Assembly (NCBI GenBank): GCA_017553325.1
Contig: JAFZMH010000007.1
Location: forward strand, 1-32,750
Origin: Clostridia bacterium
GTDB lineage: Bacteria > Bacillota > Clostridia > Christensenellales > CAG-917
DNA: 32,750 bases
Direction: 5' to 3'
Shown: positions 1 through 7,715 of the stretch, piece after piece
Numbering within the stretch: the first letter of the stretch is position 1
Layout: every line of letters begins with the position of its first letter
Made by a program: the position numbers and the translations under genes
Notes under the pieces: generated by a model
Databases searched by the model: none
The model's input: only the letters and a program-made list of their open reading frames with translations
Told to the model about the DNA's origin: nothing

Positions 1-174
1 AATTGGGTCGGGGTTCGCATGCCGTTGCAAGCCGCCCAAAATCCTTAACTTCCAGCAACAGCCCCAATTTGGGCAAAAGAAGCCATCACCAGAAACTTCA
101 TCGATATGCCCTTCGACGATATTTTAACCCCGTCTCCGAGCGGTGGAATCTGACTAGAATACTGTGCCACCACA
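1..174 (-). ncRNA. Putative structured non-coding RNA, 3' end beyond window
   Basis: A consensus promoter at 181-208 points into this stretch, which has no credible reading frame but folds well on the minus strand. Four helices can be read: 173-167 with 146-140 (7 bp, 20-nt loop); 134-131 with 118-115; 111-107 with 75-71, with an inner 99-96/82-79 helix; and a long interrupted helix of 69-63 with 7-1 plus 62-55 with 28-21. The last helix closes exactly at the window edge, so the RNA probably continues. It does not match my recollection of tmRNA, RNase P RNA, SRP RNA or a 6S rod. The clostridial raiA RNA family is one class to test, but I cannot confirm it. The promoter, fold and lack of ORF are seen; the RNA identity is inference. 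Confidence 0.6.
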
Positions 175-180
175 TATATT

Positions 181-208
181 ATTATAACAAGACTTTAAAA
201 AATGTCAA
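181..208 (-). promoter_or_regulatory. Sigma-A-type promoter for the ncRNA
   Basis: On the minus strand a perfect -35 TTGACA (208-203) is followed by a 16-bp spacer and a perfect -10 TATAAT (186-181). The start point is expected near 174. It lies downstream of the recG terminator, so it drives a separate transcript leaving the window at position 1. Confidence 0.8.
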
Positions 209-250
209 ATACTTGAGGAATTTATGCTACAAACCGTAAAATAAATTAAG

Positions 251-273
251 AAAAACCGCAAAATGCGGTTTTT
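251..273 (-). terminator. Rho-independent terminator after recG
   Basis: An A5-CCGCA-loop-TGCGG-T5 hairpin sits 30 bp after the recG stop codon. The symmetric A and T runs could let it work in both directions. It closes the asp23-fakA-recG unit. Confidence 0.8.
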
Positions 274-302
274 AACTATATTAAGCTTTAACCTTTGGAC
301 GC

Positions 303-2330
303 TTAACTTTTGAGAGTCACCTGCTCGAGCGCCTGCAAAAACTCGTCAATCTTCTGCTTTGAACCGCGCGTCAATCTCAAAAGATAATCGAGACTCTCGC
401 CACTCAAATACTCTTCGGAGTATCGTTTGGCATAATACAGCACGTCAGCGTTCATTTTGAGCCCGAATATAGGCGTGAGCGACGCACCGCTCTGTTTCGT
501 GCCCAAGAAATCGCCTGCTCCTCGCATGGAAAAGTCAACTTCGGCAAGATATTGTCCGTCGTTTGAACGGCACATGGTTTCAAGACGTTTTAGCGCTTGC
601 TCCGTTGACTTGCCGGAATGCAGATAACAATTTGCGGGACTTCCGTCTCTGCCGACGCGCCCACGCAGTTGGTGCAGACTTGCAAGCCCGAATCTGTCCG
701 CATTTACTATGAGTATATCGCTCGCTTTGGTATCGATGCCGACTTCTATGACGCTCGTGGCAATGAGCAGCCCGATTTTCCCTTCGTAAAAGTCGTTGAT
801 TGCTTGATTTTTTTCTTCGGTTGAGAGTTTTCCGTGCAAAATCGAGTGGTTTAGAATGCAGATTTCTTTTAAAAACTCTTTTGTGAAGCGTTCTATTGAA
901 TAACTCTCGAAACCTTCTGCGTCCTCAATTGCGGGACAGACGATAAACGCTTGTCGTCCGCTCTTTACTCCGCTGACGATGCGGTTGACTGCTTCCTGCA
1001 AATCGTAGGTCAAAACCGTCGTCACGTTCGTCTTTGCGCTTTCGCGCTTTTCTATATGCGAAATCTTTACGTCGTCGTAAAAAGTCAACGACATTGACCT
1101 TGGAATAGGCGTTGCCGTCAGGCTCAACACGTCTTTTGCGCCTTTACTTTCAAGTTTTGCCCTATCGTTTACGCCGAACTTGTGCTGTTCGTCGATTATT
1201 GCAAGGCAGAGCTTTTTGAATTGTACTTCCTCGCCTATCAACGATTGAGTGCCTATGACGCAATCGATTTTGCCGTCTTTCAGTCCTTCGAGAATTTCGC
1301 TTCTTTCACTGCTTGAAGTAGAACTCGTGAGCAACGCATGGTTTATTCCGAGTTTCTTTGCGATTCGAGCAAATTTTTCCGCGTGTTGTCTTGCCAAGAT
1401 CTCCGTTGGCGCCATAATTGCCGACTGAACTCTTGCAAGAGCGGCAACAAAAACGGCAAAAAACGCGACGACCGTCTTTCCCGAACCCACGTCGCCGGAT
1501 ACTATGCGCGACATATATTCCGCGCCGGTCATATCGTCGAAAATCTCCGAAAACGCCTTCATTTGCGTGGGAGTAGGCTCAAAATCAAGTGCATTTAAAA
1601 ACTCATCTATTCTAAAATTTGGCAAATCATAGAATACTTTTCTATGTTTTTGGCTTGATTTCTTTGATTTTTTGTAAATTTGCAACGCAAGCGCCAAATC
1701 AATGGCGGCAAGCCTGTCAAATGCGTTTTCCGCCTCTTCTATCGACGTCGGCTTGTGAATTGCCGAGAATGCTCGCACAAAATCTTCGTTTACGACGTCA
1801 AGTTTGCCCTGCCTTCTCTCCTCGTTCACCAGGTCGATTGCGCTGTACACCAAATTTTTGAACGTGCCTTGCGGGAAGACGTTTTTTAGGGGATAAACAG
1901 TGAATATGCCCTCGAGTTTTGAGATTTTGTCAACCTTTTCAAGGTGCGGGTTTACGACGGTAAAACTTGACAAATCTTTTGAAAGCCTTGTGAGCATACG
2001 ATAGTTCTGTCCGATTTCAAAACCGTCGTGCAAAAACGCCATATTGTAAAACTTGGCAACGAAATAGACTTTGTTGTCCGCAAGATTATCGCTGAAACTC
2101 ACTGAAAACGAATGTTTTCCGCCATTTGAAGGCTCCGAAACCTTTTCCACTCTCCCCTCAAGCAAGCATAGCGCGCCAGGTTCTGCCACCAATACGGAAA
2201 TAGGTTTTCCGAGGTCGATATACTTTCTCGGTAAAAATGAAAAAAGCCCGAACACCGAGTTGACGCCCAGTTCTTCGAGTTTTTTCTCCGTGGCTTTTCC
2301 CACGCCTTTTACGTTTGAAAGTGTCAGCAT
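303..2330 (-). CDS. recG: ATP-dependent DNA helicase RecG
   Basis: RecG is a cytoplasmic branch-migration helicase that remodels stalled replication forks and recombination intermediates. The 675-residue product has the expected length. It shows an N-terminal helix-hairpin-helix start (SNVKGVGKATEKKLEELG), an OB-like wedge region (about residues 50-130), Walker A GDVGSGKT near 279-286, a DEQH box at 380-383, SLTATPIPRS at about 403-411, and the C-terminal motif VI segment with QLRGRVGR. It is the last gene of an asp23-fakA-recG unit; its ATG lies 12 bp after the fakA stop, which suggests translational coupling. The same fakA-to-recG order is found in many Firmicutes, although the serine dehydratase genes found there in Bacillus are absent. 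Confidence 0.97.
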   Translation of the reverse strand: MLTLSNVKGVGKATEKKLEELGVNSVFGLFSFLPRKYIDLGKPISVLVAEPGALCLLEGRVEKVSEPSNGGKHSFSVSFSDNLADNKVYFVAKFYNMAFLHDGFEIGQNYRMLTRLSKDLSSFTVVNPHLEKVDKISKLEGIFTVYPLKNVFPQGTFKNLVYSAIDLVNEERRQGKLDVVNEDFVRAFSAIHKPTSIEEAENAFDRLAAIDLALALQIYKKSKKSSQKHRKVFYDLPNFRIDEFLNALDFEPTPTQMKAFSEIFDDMTGAEYMSRIVSGDVGSGKTVVAFFAVFVAALARVQSAIMAPTEILARQHAEKFARIAKKLGINHALLTSSTSSSERSEILEGLKDGKIDCVIGTQSLIGEEVQFKKLCLAIIDEQHKFGVNDRAKLESKGAKDVLSLTATPIPRSMSLTFYDDVKISHIEKRESAKTNVTTVLTYDLQEAVNRIVSGVKSGRQAFIVCPAIEDAEGFESYSIERFTKEFLKEICILNHSILHGKLSTEEKNQAINDFYEGKIGLLIATSVIEVGIDTKASDILIVNADRFGLASLHQLRGRVGRDGSPANCYLHSGKSTEQALKRLETMCRSNDGQYLAEVDFSMRGAGDFLGTKQSGASLTPIFGLKMNADVLYYAKRYSEEYLSGESLDYLLRLTRGSKQKIDEFLQALEQVTLKS

Positions 2331-2342
2331 AGAATTTTTGGT

Positions 2343-4004
2343 TTATTCCACCGAAATAATATAGTAATAATGCGGTTGACCGCCGAAGTAATAGGCTACT
2401 TCGAGGTCTTTGTGGGCTTCTTCGATCTTGCCCGCAAGTCTCTCCGCGTCCTCTTCGGTGACGTCCTCGCCGAAATACATCGTGAGCATATCCTTGTTTT
2501 GAGCGACTTTATTGACCGCTGCAAGCACCGCTTCATCTATATTTGCGCTCTTTGCGATGATTTTTTTGCCGCAGATACCGATTATATCGCCCTCTTTTAC
2601 GCTGAACCCGTTCATCCTGGTCGAGCGTACGGCGTGAGTTATTTCAAGGCAATCTACGCTTGAGAAGGCTTCCGTCATATTTGCGAGATTGTCCTCGGGT
2701 TCTGCCTCCGGATCAAACGCAAGCGCGGCGGACACGCCCTCCGGCATATTCGTCGTCGGGACGACGTATACGCTTGATTTTGCAAGTTCACGCGCTTGAT
2801 TTGCGGCGAGAATGATGTTGGAATTGTTGGGCAATACGAATATGTTTTTGGCGCTTGCCTTGTTGATTGCAAGCAGAATTTCGTCAACGGACGGATTCAT
2901 CGTTTGACCGCCTTCGACTACTACGTCTACGAGCAAGTCTTTGAAGATGCTCTCCATACCTTCGCCACAGCAGATTGAAACCATAGCGTATTCTTTGAGT
3001 TCGCTCTCTTCAGGCACGTCGTTCGCGTGTATCTTGCGATATTGTTCGAGCATATTCTCAATCTTCACGCCGTCAAGCTCTCCGAGTTCGAGCGCCGCTT
3101 CGAGCGCCATATTCGGATAATTGGTGTGAACGTGCGTCTTTACGAGGTCGGTATCGCCTATGACGAGGACGCAGTCGCCTATCGTCATGAGTTTTTCACG
3201 ATACTTGTCAATCTTTGCGCTCGTCACTTCGTTTTTGAGGTGCGTGATGAAAAACTCCGTGCAGTATTGGAAAGTGATGTGCTCGTAGTCGTTTTCGAGT
3301 ACGTCGTCATCGCTTGCCGTAATAATCGCCTGAGAATCTGCGGAGAAAGACGATTTGACGGTTTCACCGCTTATGAGTACGAGTTCCTCTCCGACGAGAG
3401 TTCTGTACATACCGTCGAAGATTGTGAGGAGTCCGCGTCCGCCCGCGTCCACGACGCCCGCCTTTGCGAGCACGGGAAGCATTTCGGGAGTTTTTTGCAA
3501 GATTTCTTCGCCCGCGTCGAGAACTTTTTTGAAGAAAACGTCAAATTCCGTCTTCTTTCTGCTCTTTGCGAGCGAGGTTGCAGTCTCCGCCATAACGCGG
3601 ATAACCGTGAGAATCGTACCTTCTTTCGGTTTCGTCACCGCGCCGTACGCTATGTCCGCGCCCTTTTGCAGACAGTCGGCAAATGTCTTTAAAGTAAGTT
3701 CCGCTCTTCCGGCGAGCGCAACGGAGAACCCTTTGAATATCTGTGAAGAAATGACGCCCGAATTGCCTCTTGCACCTTTGAGCGCACCCTTTGAAAATGC
3801 CAAAGCAACTTCATCTATGAGCAAAGAACCACAAACATTGACTTCTTTTATCGCCGTGGAAACAGTCATAAACATATTCGTACCGGTGTCGCCGTCAGGG
3901 ACCGGGAATACGTTCAGTTCGTCAACGGTGGCGCGGTTGAGTTCCAAGCACTTAACGCCGCCTGCGAGCATCTCCTTGAATTTTAAACCATCTATTTTGT
4001 CCAT
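2343..4004 (-). CDS. fakA: Fatty acid kinase catalytic subunit FakA (DhaL/DAK2 domain protein, YloV family)
   Basis: FakA phosphorylates fatty acids held by a FakB (DegV family) partner, feeding exogenous fatty acids into phospholipid synthesis. The 553-residue product has the family length and layout. The N-terminal DhaL kinase domain carries NVFPVPDGDTGTNM (31-44), whose aspartates bind Mg-ATP, and GARGNSG (77-83). A middle and a C-terminal DAK-phosphatase-like domain follow, the latter with FVLPNNSNI. A ribosome site AGAGGAA precedes the ATG. It sits 10 bp after asp23 and 12 bp before recG, the usual order in Firmicutes. No FakB gene lies in the window. Older annotations call this a DAK2 phosphatase or dihydroxyacetone kinase; the FakA role is inferred from family. 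Confidence 0.92.
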   Translation of the reverse strand: MDKIDGLKFKEMLAGGVKCLELNRATVDELNVFPVPDGDTGTNMFMTVSTAIKEVNVCGSLLIDEVALAFSKGALKGARGNSGVISSQIFKGFSVALAGRAELTLKTFADCLQKGADIAYGAVTKPKEGTILTVIRVMAETATSLAKSRKKTEFDVFFKKVLDAGEEILQKTPEMLPVLAKAGVVDAGGRGLLTIFDGMYRTLVGEELVLISGETVKSSFSADSQAIITASDDDVLENDYEHITFQYCTEFFITHLKNEVTSAKIDKYREKLMTIGDCVLVIGDTDLVKTHVHTNYPNMALEAALELGELDGVKIENMLEQYRKIHANDVPEESELKEYAMVSICCGEGMESIFKDLLVDVVVEGGQTMNPSVDEILLAINKASAKNIFVLPNNSNIILAANQARELAKSSVYVVPTTNMPEGVSAALAFDPEAEPEDNLANMTEAFSSVDCLEITHAVRSTRMNGFSVKEGDIIGICGKKIIAKSANIDEAVLAAVNKVAQNKDMLTMYFGEDVTEEDAERLAGKIEEAHKDLEVAYYFGGQPHYYYIISVE

Positions 4005-4014
4005 TATTCCTCTA

Positions 4015-4365
4015 TTATACGCGGATGCCGACGACGTCTACGTGCACGCGCTTTACGCTCATACCCGTGAACGTTTCAAGTGAAAACTTGACCGCATCCG
4101 TCAAAGACTTTTTTACGGCTTCGATATTTACCCCGACTTTGAGCACGACGAACAACTCGACGTATACGAGGTTGTCAATAATTTGAACGCCAACGCCTCT
4201 GCCGAGTTCCGTCTGAGATATAGTACGATTGAAATTGTCGGAAAAACGGCGAGATACCAAATCTACTACGCCGTAGCATTCAAGAGCGGCATGCGCAGCC
4301 ACAATCTTGACCGCGTCCGCGTTGATTAAAATTTTTCCGAACTTGTTGGATGTCGTGAGCAACAT
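4015..4365 (-). CDS. Asp23/Gls24 family envelope stress protein (YloU type)
   Basis: This 116-residue protein belongs to the Asp23 (DUF322) family, small soluble proteins linked to cell-envelope homeostasis and often encoded directly before fakA. Family features seen are an N-terminal strand with GKILINADAVKIVAAHAALECYG, a central GVGVQI segment, and the C-terminal GMSVKRVHVDVVGI. No signal peptide or membrane helix is visible. It is first in the asp23-fakA-recG unit and divergent from rpmB, with its own promoter at 4386-4414. Its exact biochemical role is unknown even in studied species. Confidence 0.9.
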   Translation of the reverse strand: MLLTTSNKFGKILINADAVKIVAAHAALECYGVVDLVSRRFSDNFNRTISQTELGRGVGVQIIDNLVYVELFVVLKVGVNIEAVKKSLTDAVKFSLETFTGMSVKRVHVDVVGIRV

Positions 4366-4385
4366 ATTCTTTACCTACTTTTAAA

Positions 4386-4414
4386 ATATTACTATATATA
4401 AAATTTTTTTGCAA
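4386..4414 (-). promoter_or_regulatory. Promoter of asp23-fakA-recG
   Basis: On the minus strand, TTGCAA (4414-4409), a 17-bp spacer and TAATAT (4391-4386) give a fair housekeeping promoter about 20 bp before the asp23 ATG. It is back to back with the rpmB promoter. Confidence 0.6.
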
Positions 4415-4442
4415 CTAAATGATAAATTTTGCTGTAAATCGG

Positions 4443-4471
4443 TTGCAAAAGACTTTATTATTTGCTACAAT
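4443..4471 (+). promoter_or_regulatory. Promoter of rpmB
   Basis: TTGCAA (4443-4448), a 17-bp spacer and TACAAT (4466-4471) lie upstream of rpmB and give a leader of about 50 nt. Confidence 0.65.
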
Positions 4472-4526
4472 TACGCTGTTCCTTTGCGAACTTATTAAGA
4501 AACTGTCCATTAGGAGGTACAAATAT

Positions 4527-4718
4527 ATGTCAAGAGTATGCAGTGTTTGTGGGAAAGGAAGAATGAGCGGGAACGCAGTCAGCCACTCCAACAGAAAGAC
4601 GAGACGCAGCTGGGCACCAAACGTTCAAAAGGTCAAAGTCAAAACACCGACCGGTGGCGTTGAAGAAGTTTACGTCTGCGCACGTTGCCTTCGTTCCGGC
4701 AAAGTGGACCGCGCATAA
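4527..4718 (+). CDS. rpmB: Large ribosomal subunit protein bL28
   Basis: bL28 is a small protein of the 50S subunit. The 63-residue product has the family motif [15 protein letters not shown] and two Cys pairs (C5/C8 and C51/C54), so it is the zinc-binding form. I chose the ATG at 4527 because a perfect AGGAGG (4512-4517) precedes it by about 9 bp and the protein then begins [11 protein letters not shown] as expected. The open frame extends upstream to 4419, but that part lies in the leader and promoter. It is monocistronic, with a terminator right after, and next to asp23 and spoVM as in other Firmicutes. Confidence 0.97.
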   Translation: MSRVCSVCGKGRMSGNAVSHSNRKTRRSWAPNVQKVKVKTPTGGVEEVYVCARCLRSGKVDRA

Positions 4719-4738
4719 TTTGCAACTTCCCAACGGTT

Positions 4739-4767
4739 TTCCTTCCTATATAGGAAGGATTTTTTTT
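4739..4767 (+). terminator. Rho-independent terminator after rpmB
   Basis: The stem CCTTCCTA/TAGGAAGG (4741-4758) is followed by a run of eight T, 20 bp after the rpmB stop. Confidence 0.85.
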
Positions 4768-4928
4768 GTCCGAAACACGTTTCACTTTTGAATTCTTTAT
4801 GCTTTTTTGACGCCTTGATAAACAATTGAGGTGATTATTATCAAATTTCAGCCAGTTTTGAAACAGTCGATTATATTATTTAACAATTTTGCGGTTTTCA
4901 TCATACTTTGATAAAAACGGAGGTGACA
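4768..4928 (+). other. AT-rich intergenic region upstream of spoVM
   Basis: This 161-bp gap should hold the spoVM promoter. CATACTTT at 4902-4909 resembles a sporulation sigma-E -10 element (CATACANT), but I see no matching -35 at the right distance. A GTG-started 26-codon frame (4831-4911) has no proper ribosome site, and I do not call it a gene. Confidence 0.4.
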
Positions 4929-5015
4929 ATGAACAAAATCATCTGCATAAACCCGCCAAAATTTGTCAAAGCGATACTCAAAATCTTTGTAAAAAAGCCG
5001 AAAAACAATACGTAA
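4929..5015 (+). CDS. spoVM: SpoVM-like spore coat anchoring micropeptide
   Basis: This is a 28-residue peptide with a near-perfect ribosome site GGAGGTGA (4919-4926) before the ATG. Its sequence, with INPPKFVKAILKIF followed by a basic tail, resembles SpoVM, the amphipathic helix that recognises the convex forespore membrane and anchors SpoIVA at the start of coat assembly. The PKF motif after a short hydrophobic start and the helix-forming KAILKIF segment are shared family traits. Position supports the call: B. subtilis spoVM also lies between the rpe side and rpmB. It is far below usual gene-calling size, so automated annotation probably misses it. Sequence, ribosome site and context are seen; a sporulation role is inference. 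Confidence 0.75.
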   Translation: MNKIICINPPKFVKAILKIFVKKPKNNT

Positions 5016-5027
5016 TTGCGCCAAAAT

Positions 5028-5067
5028 ACACCTTTCGTGTTTTGTATTATTGAGACACGATAAGTGT
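5028..5067. repeat. Inverted repeat after spoVM
   Basis: 13-nt arms (5028-5040 and 5055-5067) pair at 11 of 13 positions around a 14-nt loop. It begins 12 bp after the spoVM stop and may end or stabilise that mRNA, though the T run after it is poor. Confidence 0.5.
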
Positions 5068-5081
5068 AATTTAATTGTATT

Positions 5082-5115
5082 AAAAAACAAAAAACCGCGC
5101 ATATTGCACGGTTTT
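5082..5115 (-). terminator. Terminator of the yicC-to-rpe operon
   Basis: On the minus strand a 10-bp stem (5115-5106 with 5100-5091, one U-G pair) is followed by T-rich TTTTTTGTTTTTT. It lies 22 bp after the rpe stop. The plus-strand version has a C-A mismatch in the stem, so the minus strand is the likely direction. Confidence 0.8.
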
Positions 5116-5137
5116 CAGCACTATTGGTGTTTTAGTT

Positions 5138-5785
5138 TCAAATTTGCATTTGTTTTACCGTTAGAGACGGGTTTTCCGATTTGAATACGGAATTGCCTGC
5201 GACTACGACGTTTGCGCCAGCATCTTTTAGGAGCGCGACGTTCTTTGGAGAGACTCCGCCGTCGATTTCTATCTCGTAATTGTAGCCGAATTTTTCACGC
5301 AGTCTTGCGCCTTCTCTCGCCTTTTCAACGCAATCTTCTTTGAAACTCTGCCCGCCGAAGCCTGCTTGCACCGTCATTATGAGGAGCAAGTCGATTTGGT
5401 CGAGATAGCCGTCAACTATATTAAACGGTTGGTCTGCGTTTATGACGAGTCCGCACTTCTTGCCTTTTCCCTTTATTGTACTCAACGCCCCTTGCACGTC
5501 GTCGGACGCTTCGGGATGGAACGTGACGATATCCGCTCCCGAATCGCAAAATTGCCCGACGTATTTTTCGGGTTTCGTTATCATAAGATGCACGTCGAGC
5601 ACCATATCGCTGTATTTCCTTAAGGCTTTCACCATCGGCATTCCAAAGGTAATGTTGGGAACGTAAACGCCGTCCATGACATCGCAATGCACCCAGTCCG
5701 CGCCCCATGCTTTGACGTTTTCAACCGCCTCTGCCATCTTTCCGAAATCCGCCGAGAGTATCGACGGCGCAACTTTCATCGTCAT
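5138..5785 (-). CDS. rpe: Ribulose-phosphate 3-epimerase
   Basis: Rpe interconverts ribulose-5-phosphate and xylulose-5-phosphate in the pentose phosphate pathway. The 215-residue TIM barrel shows the family motifs SILSADFG at the start, VHCDVMDGVYVPNITFG (metal-binding His and Asp), DVHLMI, TVQAGFGGQSF, and IEIDGGVSPKN with VVAGNSVF near the phosphate site. I chose the ATG at 5785 (MTMKVAPS) because AAAGGTG precedes it at good spacing; the frame stays open 15 codons further up without a site. It is the last gene of the operon, 41 bp after rsgA. thiN, which often accompanies rpe, is absent. Confidence 0.95.
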   Translation of the reverse strand: MTMKVAPSILSADFGKMAEAVENVKAWGADWVHCDVMDGVYVPNITFGMPMVKALRKYSDMVLDVHLMITKPEKYVGQFCDSGADIVTFHPEASDDVQGALSTIKGKGKKCGLVINADQPFNIVDGYLDQIDLLLIMTVQAGFGGQSFKEDCVEKAREGARLREKFGYNYEIEIDGGVSPKNVALLKDAGANVVVAGNSVFKSENPSLTVKQMQI

Positions 5786-5826
5786 AATTTCACCTTTATT
5801 TTGCAAGCGGTTTTCCGCTCTTTTTA

Positions 5827-6681
5827 TCAATCGTATTTGTTTTCTTTGCGCTCGACGAGTTCTTTATATATCGCAAGATACCTTTGGTATCTTCCCTCGC
5901 CGATTTCACTGCCTACGTGGGCTTTTACCGCGCAATCGGGTTCGTCCGTATGAGTACAGCTGGAAAATCTGCACTCCCCTCTGAACGCCTCGAAATCGTC
6001 GTAGTAGAGCCTTAAATCTTTCGGCTCGACGTCCACGGTTTCAAGCATTGAAAAACCGCACGTATCCACGAAATAAGTCCCGTTCAAATTGAAGATCTCC
6101 GTCTTTCTCGTAGTGTTCTTTCCGCGCTTAATCTTCTTTGCCAGTTCGCCGACTTCGAGCAGGTCGCTGTCGAGTATCGTATTTATGATAGAGCTTTTGC
6201 CAACCGCAGACTGCCCTGCAAAGCATACGGTTTTGCCTTTTGCAAACTCGACGAGTTCATCGACGCCGTCCCCCGTCAGTGCCGAGCATACGAATTGCTT
6301 TACCACTCCGTCGTATTCGCTCGTGTCGATTGCGGTCAAATCGTCCTTGTTTTTGACGAGCACCGGGGTTATGCATTGTTCAAGGCAGTTTATTATGATT
6401 TTGTCGACCAAAATAAGGTCCGGTTCCGGCTCTGGCGAAATGACGATAAAACACACGTCGATATTGCTGACGTACGGACGGATGAGTTGATTTTTTCTCG
6501 GTTTGACTTCCTCTATGACGAAATCTCCTCTGTCCTTTGCAACCGTGACAAAATCGCCGACGAAGATTATTCCGTCGGTTTTCAGACGCTTTCTTGCAAA
6601 ACAAACCTTGACGCCTTCCTCGGTGTCAACGAAAAATTTTGAAGCGACTGCTTTTATCACTCTGCCGTCAATCGTTTTCAT
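5827..6681 (-). CDS. rsgA: Ribosome small subunit-dependent GTPase RsgA
   Basis: RsgA is a circularly permuted GTPase that checks late 30S subunit maturation. The 284-residue product has an N-terminal OB domain (1-65), a GTPase domain with motifs in permuted order (G4 NKDD 111-114, G1 GQSAVGKSS 156-164, G2 TTR 190-192, G3 DTCGF 206-210) and a C-terminal zinc site (C237, C242, H244, C250). The start at 6681 makes an ATGA overlap with the rlmN stop and gives the expected N-terminus; an in-frame start 12 codons further up lies inside rlmN. In most Firmicutes prpC and prkC separate rlmN from rsgA, but here the genes are fused into direct overlap. Confidence 0.96.
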   Translation of the reverse strand: MKTIDGRVIKAVASKFFVDTEEGVKVCFARKRLKTDGIIFVGDFVTVAKDRGDFVIEEVKPRKNQLIRPYVSNIDVCFIVISPEPEPDLILVDKIIINCLEQCITPVLVKNKDDLTAIDTSEYDGVVKQFVCSALTGDGVDELVEFAKGKTVCFAGQSAVGKSSIINTILDSDLLEVGELAKKIKRGKNTTRKTEIFNLNGTYFVDTCGFSMLETVDVEPKDLRLYYDDFEAFRGECRFSSCTHTDEPDCAVKAHVGSEIGEGRYQRYLAIYKELVERKENKYD

Positions 6682-7715
6682 TTGCCCTCTATATATCTTC
6701 TGCGGAGTTGTCCGCAAGCCCCTTCAACGTCGTTGCCGAGACTCTTTCTTATGGTTGCGGAGACGCCGTAGTTTTCGAGCTTTTTCAAGAACTCGTTTGT
6801 CGCGTCCTCGCTCGGCGCGATATGACTGCGCTCTTTGACCTCGTTCAGCCTTATCAAGTTGACGTGGGACGGGAAACCTTTGGTGAGTCTTGCGAGTTCC
6901 TTCGCGCAGGCGTCCGAATCGTTCTCGCCTTTTATGAGCGTGTATTCGAATATGACGCGTCTGCCCGTCTTGTCAAAATAGTATCTTGCCGCCTTGACGA
7001 GTTCGGCGATGGGATAACGCTTGTTCACTGGCATAAGTTTCGAGCGCAATTCGTCGAAGGGAGCGTGCAGACTGATTGACAAAGTCACCTTGTGTCCGCT
7101 GTCCGCAAAATCTTTGATTTTGTCTGTAAGTCCGGAGGTCGAGAGCGAGATGTTTCTTTCGCTTACGTTTATTCCGTCCCCGTTTGAAACCGCGTCCAAA
7201 AACCCGAGCACGTTGTCGTAATTGTCAAAGGGTTCTCCGCTCCCCATAAGCACGAGGTTAGTGATTGCCCTTTGTTTTGCCGTTCCGCCGTTGTCACGAT
7301 TGACCGCTATCACTTGCCCGAGCATTTCGGCAGTCGTCAGATTTCTGAGCAGACCGTCGAGACAGGACGCGCAAAACGTGCACATCATTCTGCACCCTAC
7401 CTGCGTCGATAAACAAAGCGTATCGCCGTAGTCGTGAGGCATATAAACGCCTTCAATAAGGTTGCCGTCCAAGAGTTTGAAAAGATACTTTTTCGTGCCG
7501 AGTTTGCCCTTGAACACTTCGAGAATTTCCACGGGGTTTGCGATATATTCGGCTTTGAGCTCCTCTCGAAACTCCTTTTTTAAAGACGTCATCTCGTCAA
7601 AGTCTTTTCCGTCCGCAAGAAAACCGTATATCTGCTTCGCGACATACTTCGGCTGAGATTCGCAAATCTCGGCAAGTTCCTTAACGGACTTTGAGAGTAG
7701 CACCGTCTTTTCCAT
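6678..7715 (-). CDS. rlmN: 23S rRNA (adenine2503-C2)-methyltransferase RlmN
   Basis: RlmN is a radical SAM enzyme that methylates C2 of A2503 in 23S rRNA and A37 of some tRNAs. The 345-residue product has the CX3CX2C cluster motif at C108, C112 and C115, the SAM-binding GSGEPFDNYDNVLGFL segment, and the C-terminal EGACGQL whose C334 matches the cysteine that carries the methyl group. The residues after the cluster read ASC rather than the more common ATG. It overlaps rsmB by one base (TAATG) and rsgA by an ATGA, so it is tightly coupled in the operon. Confidence 0.96.
   Translation of the reverse strand: MEKTVLLSKSVKELAEICESQPKYVAKQIYGFLADGKDFDEMTSLKKEFREELKAEYIANPVEILEVFKGKLGTKKYLFKLLDGNLIEGVYMPHDYGDTLCLSTQVGCRMMCTFCASCLDGLLRNLTTAEMLGQVIAVNRDNGGTAKQRAITNLVLMGSGEPFDNYDNVLGFLDAVSNGDGINVSERNISLSTSGLTDKIKDFADSGHKVTLSISLHAPFDELRSKLMPVNKRYPIAELVKAARYYFDKTGRRVIFEYTLIKGENDSDACAKELARLTKGFPSHVNLIRLNEVKERSHIAPSEDATNEFLKKLENYGVSATIRKSLGNDVEGACGQLRRRYIEGK

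Noticed and set aside
3..239. Plus-strand 78-residue frame at the left edge
   Set aside because: It starts with TTG, runs antisense through a promoter and a structured RNA region, has no ribosome site and matches no family I know.
3027..3692. 221-residue plus-strand frame
   Set aside because: It is antisense to fakA, which has clear kinase motifs and a ribosome site.
4902..4909. Sigma-E-like -10 element CATACTTT before spoVM
   Set aside because: No -35 element at the proper distance; kept only as a comment on the intergenic region.
4831..4911. GTG-started 26-codon frame before spoVM
   Set aside because: The GAGGTG would have to be both ribosome site and start codon; the hydrophobic product has no clear family.
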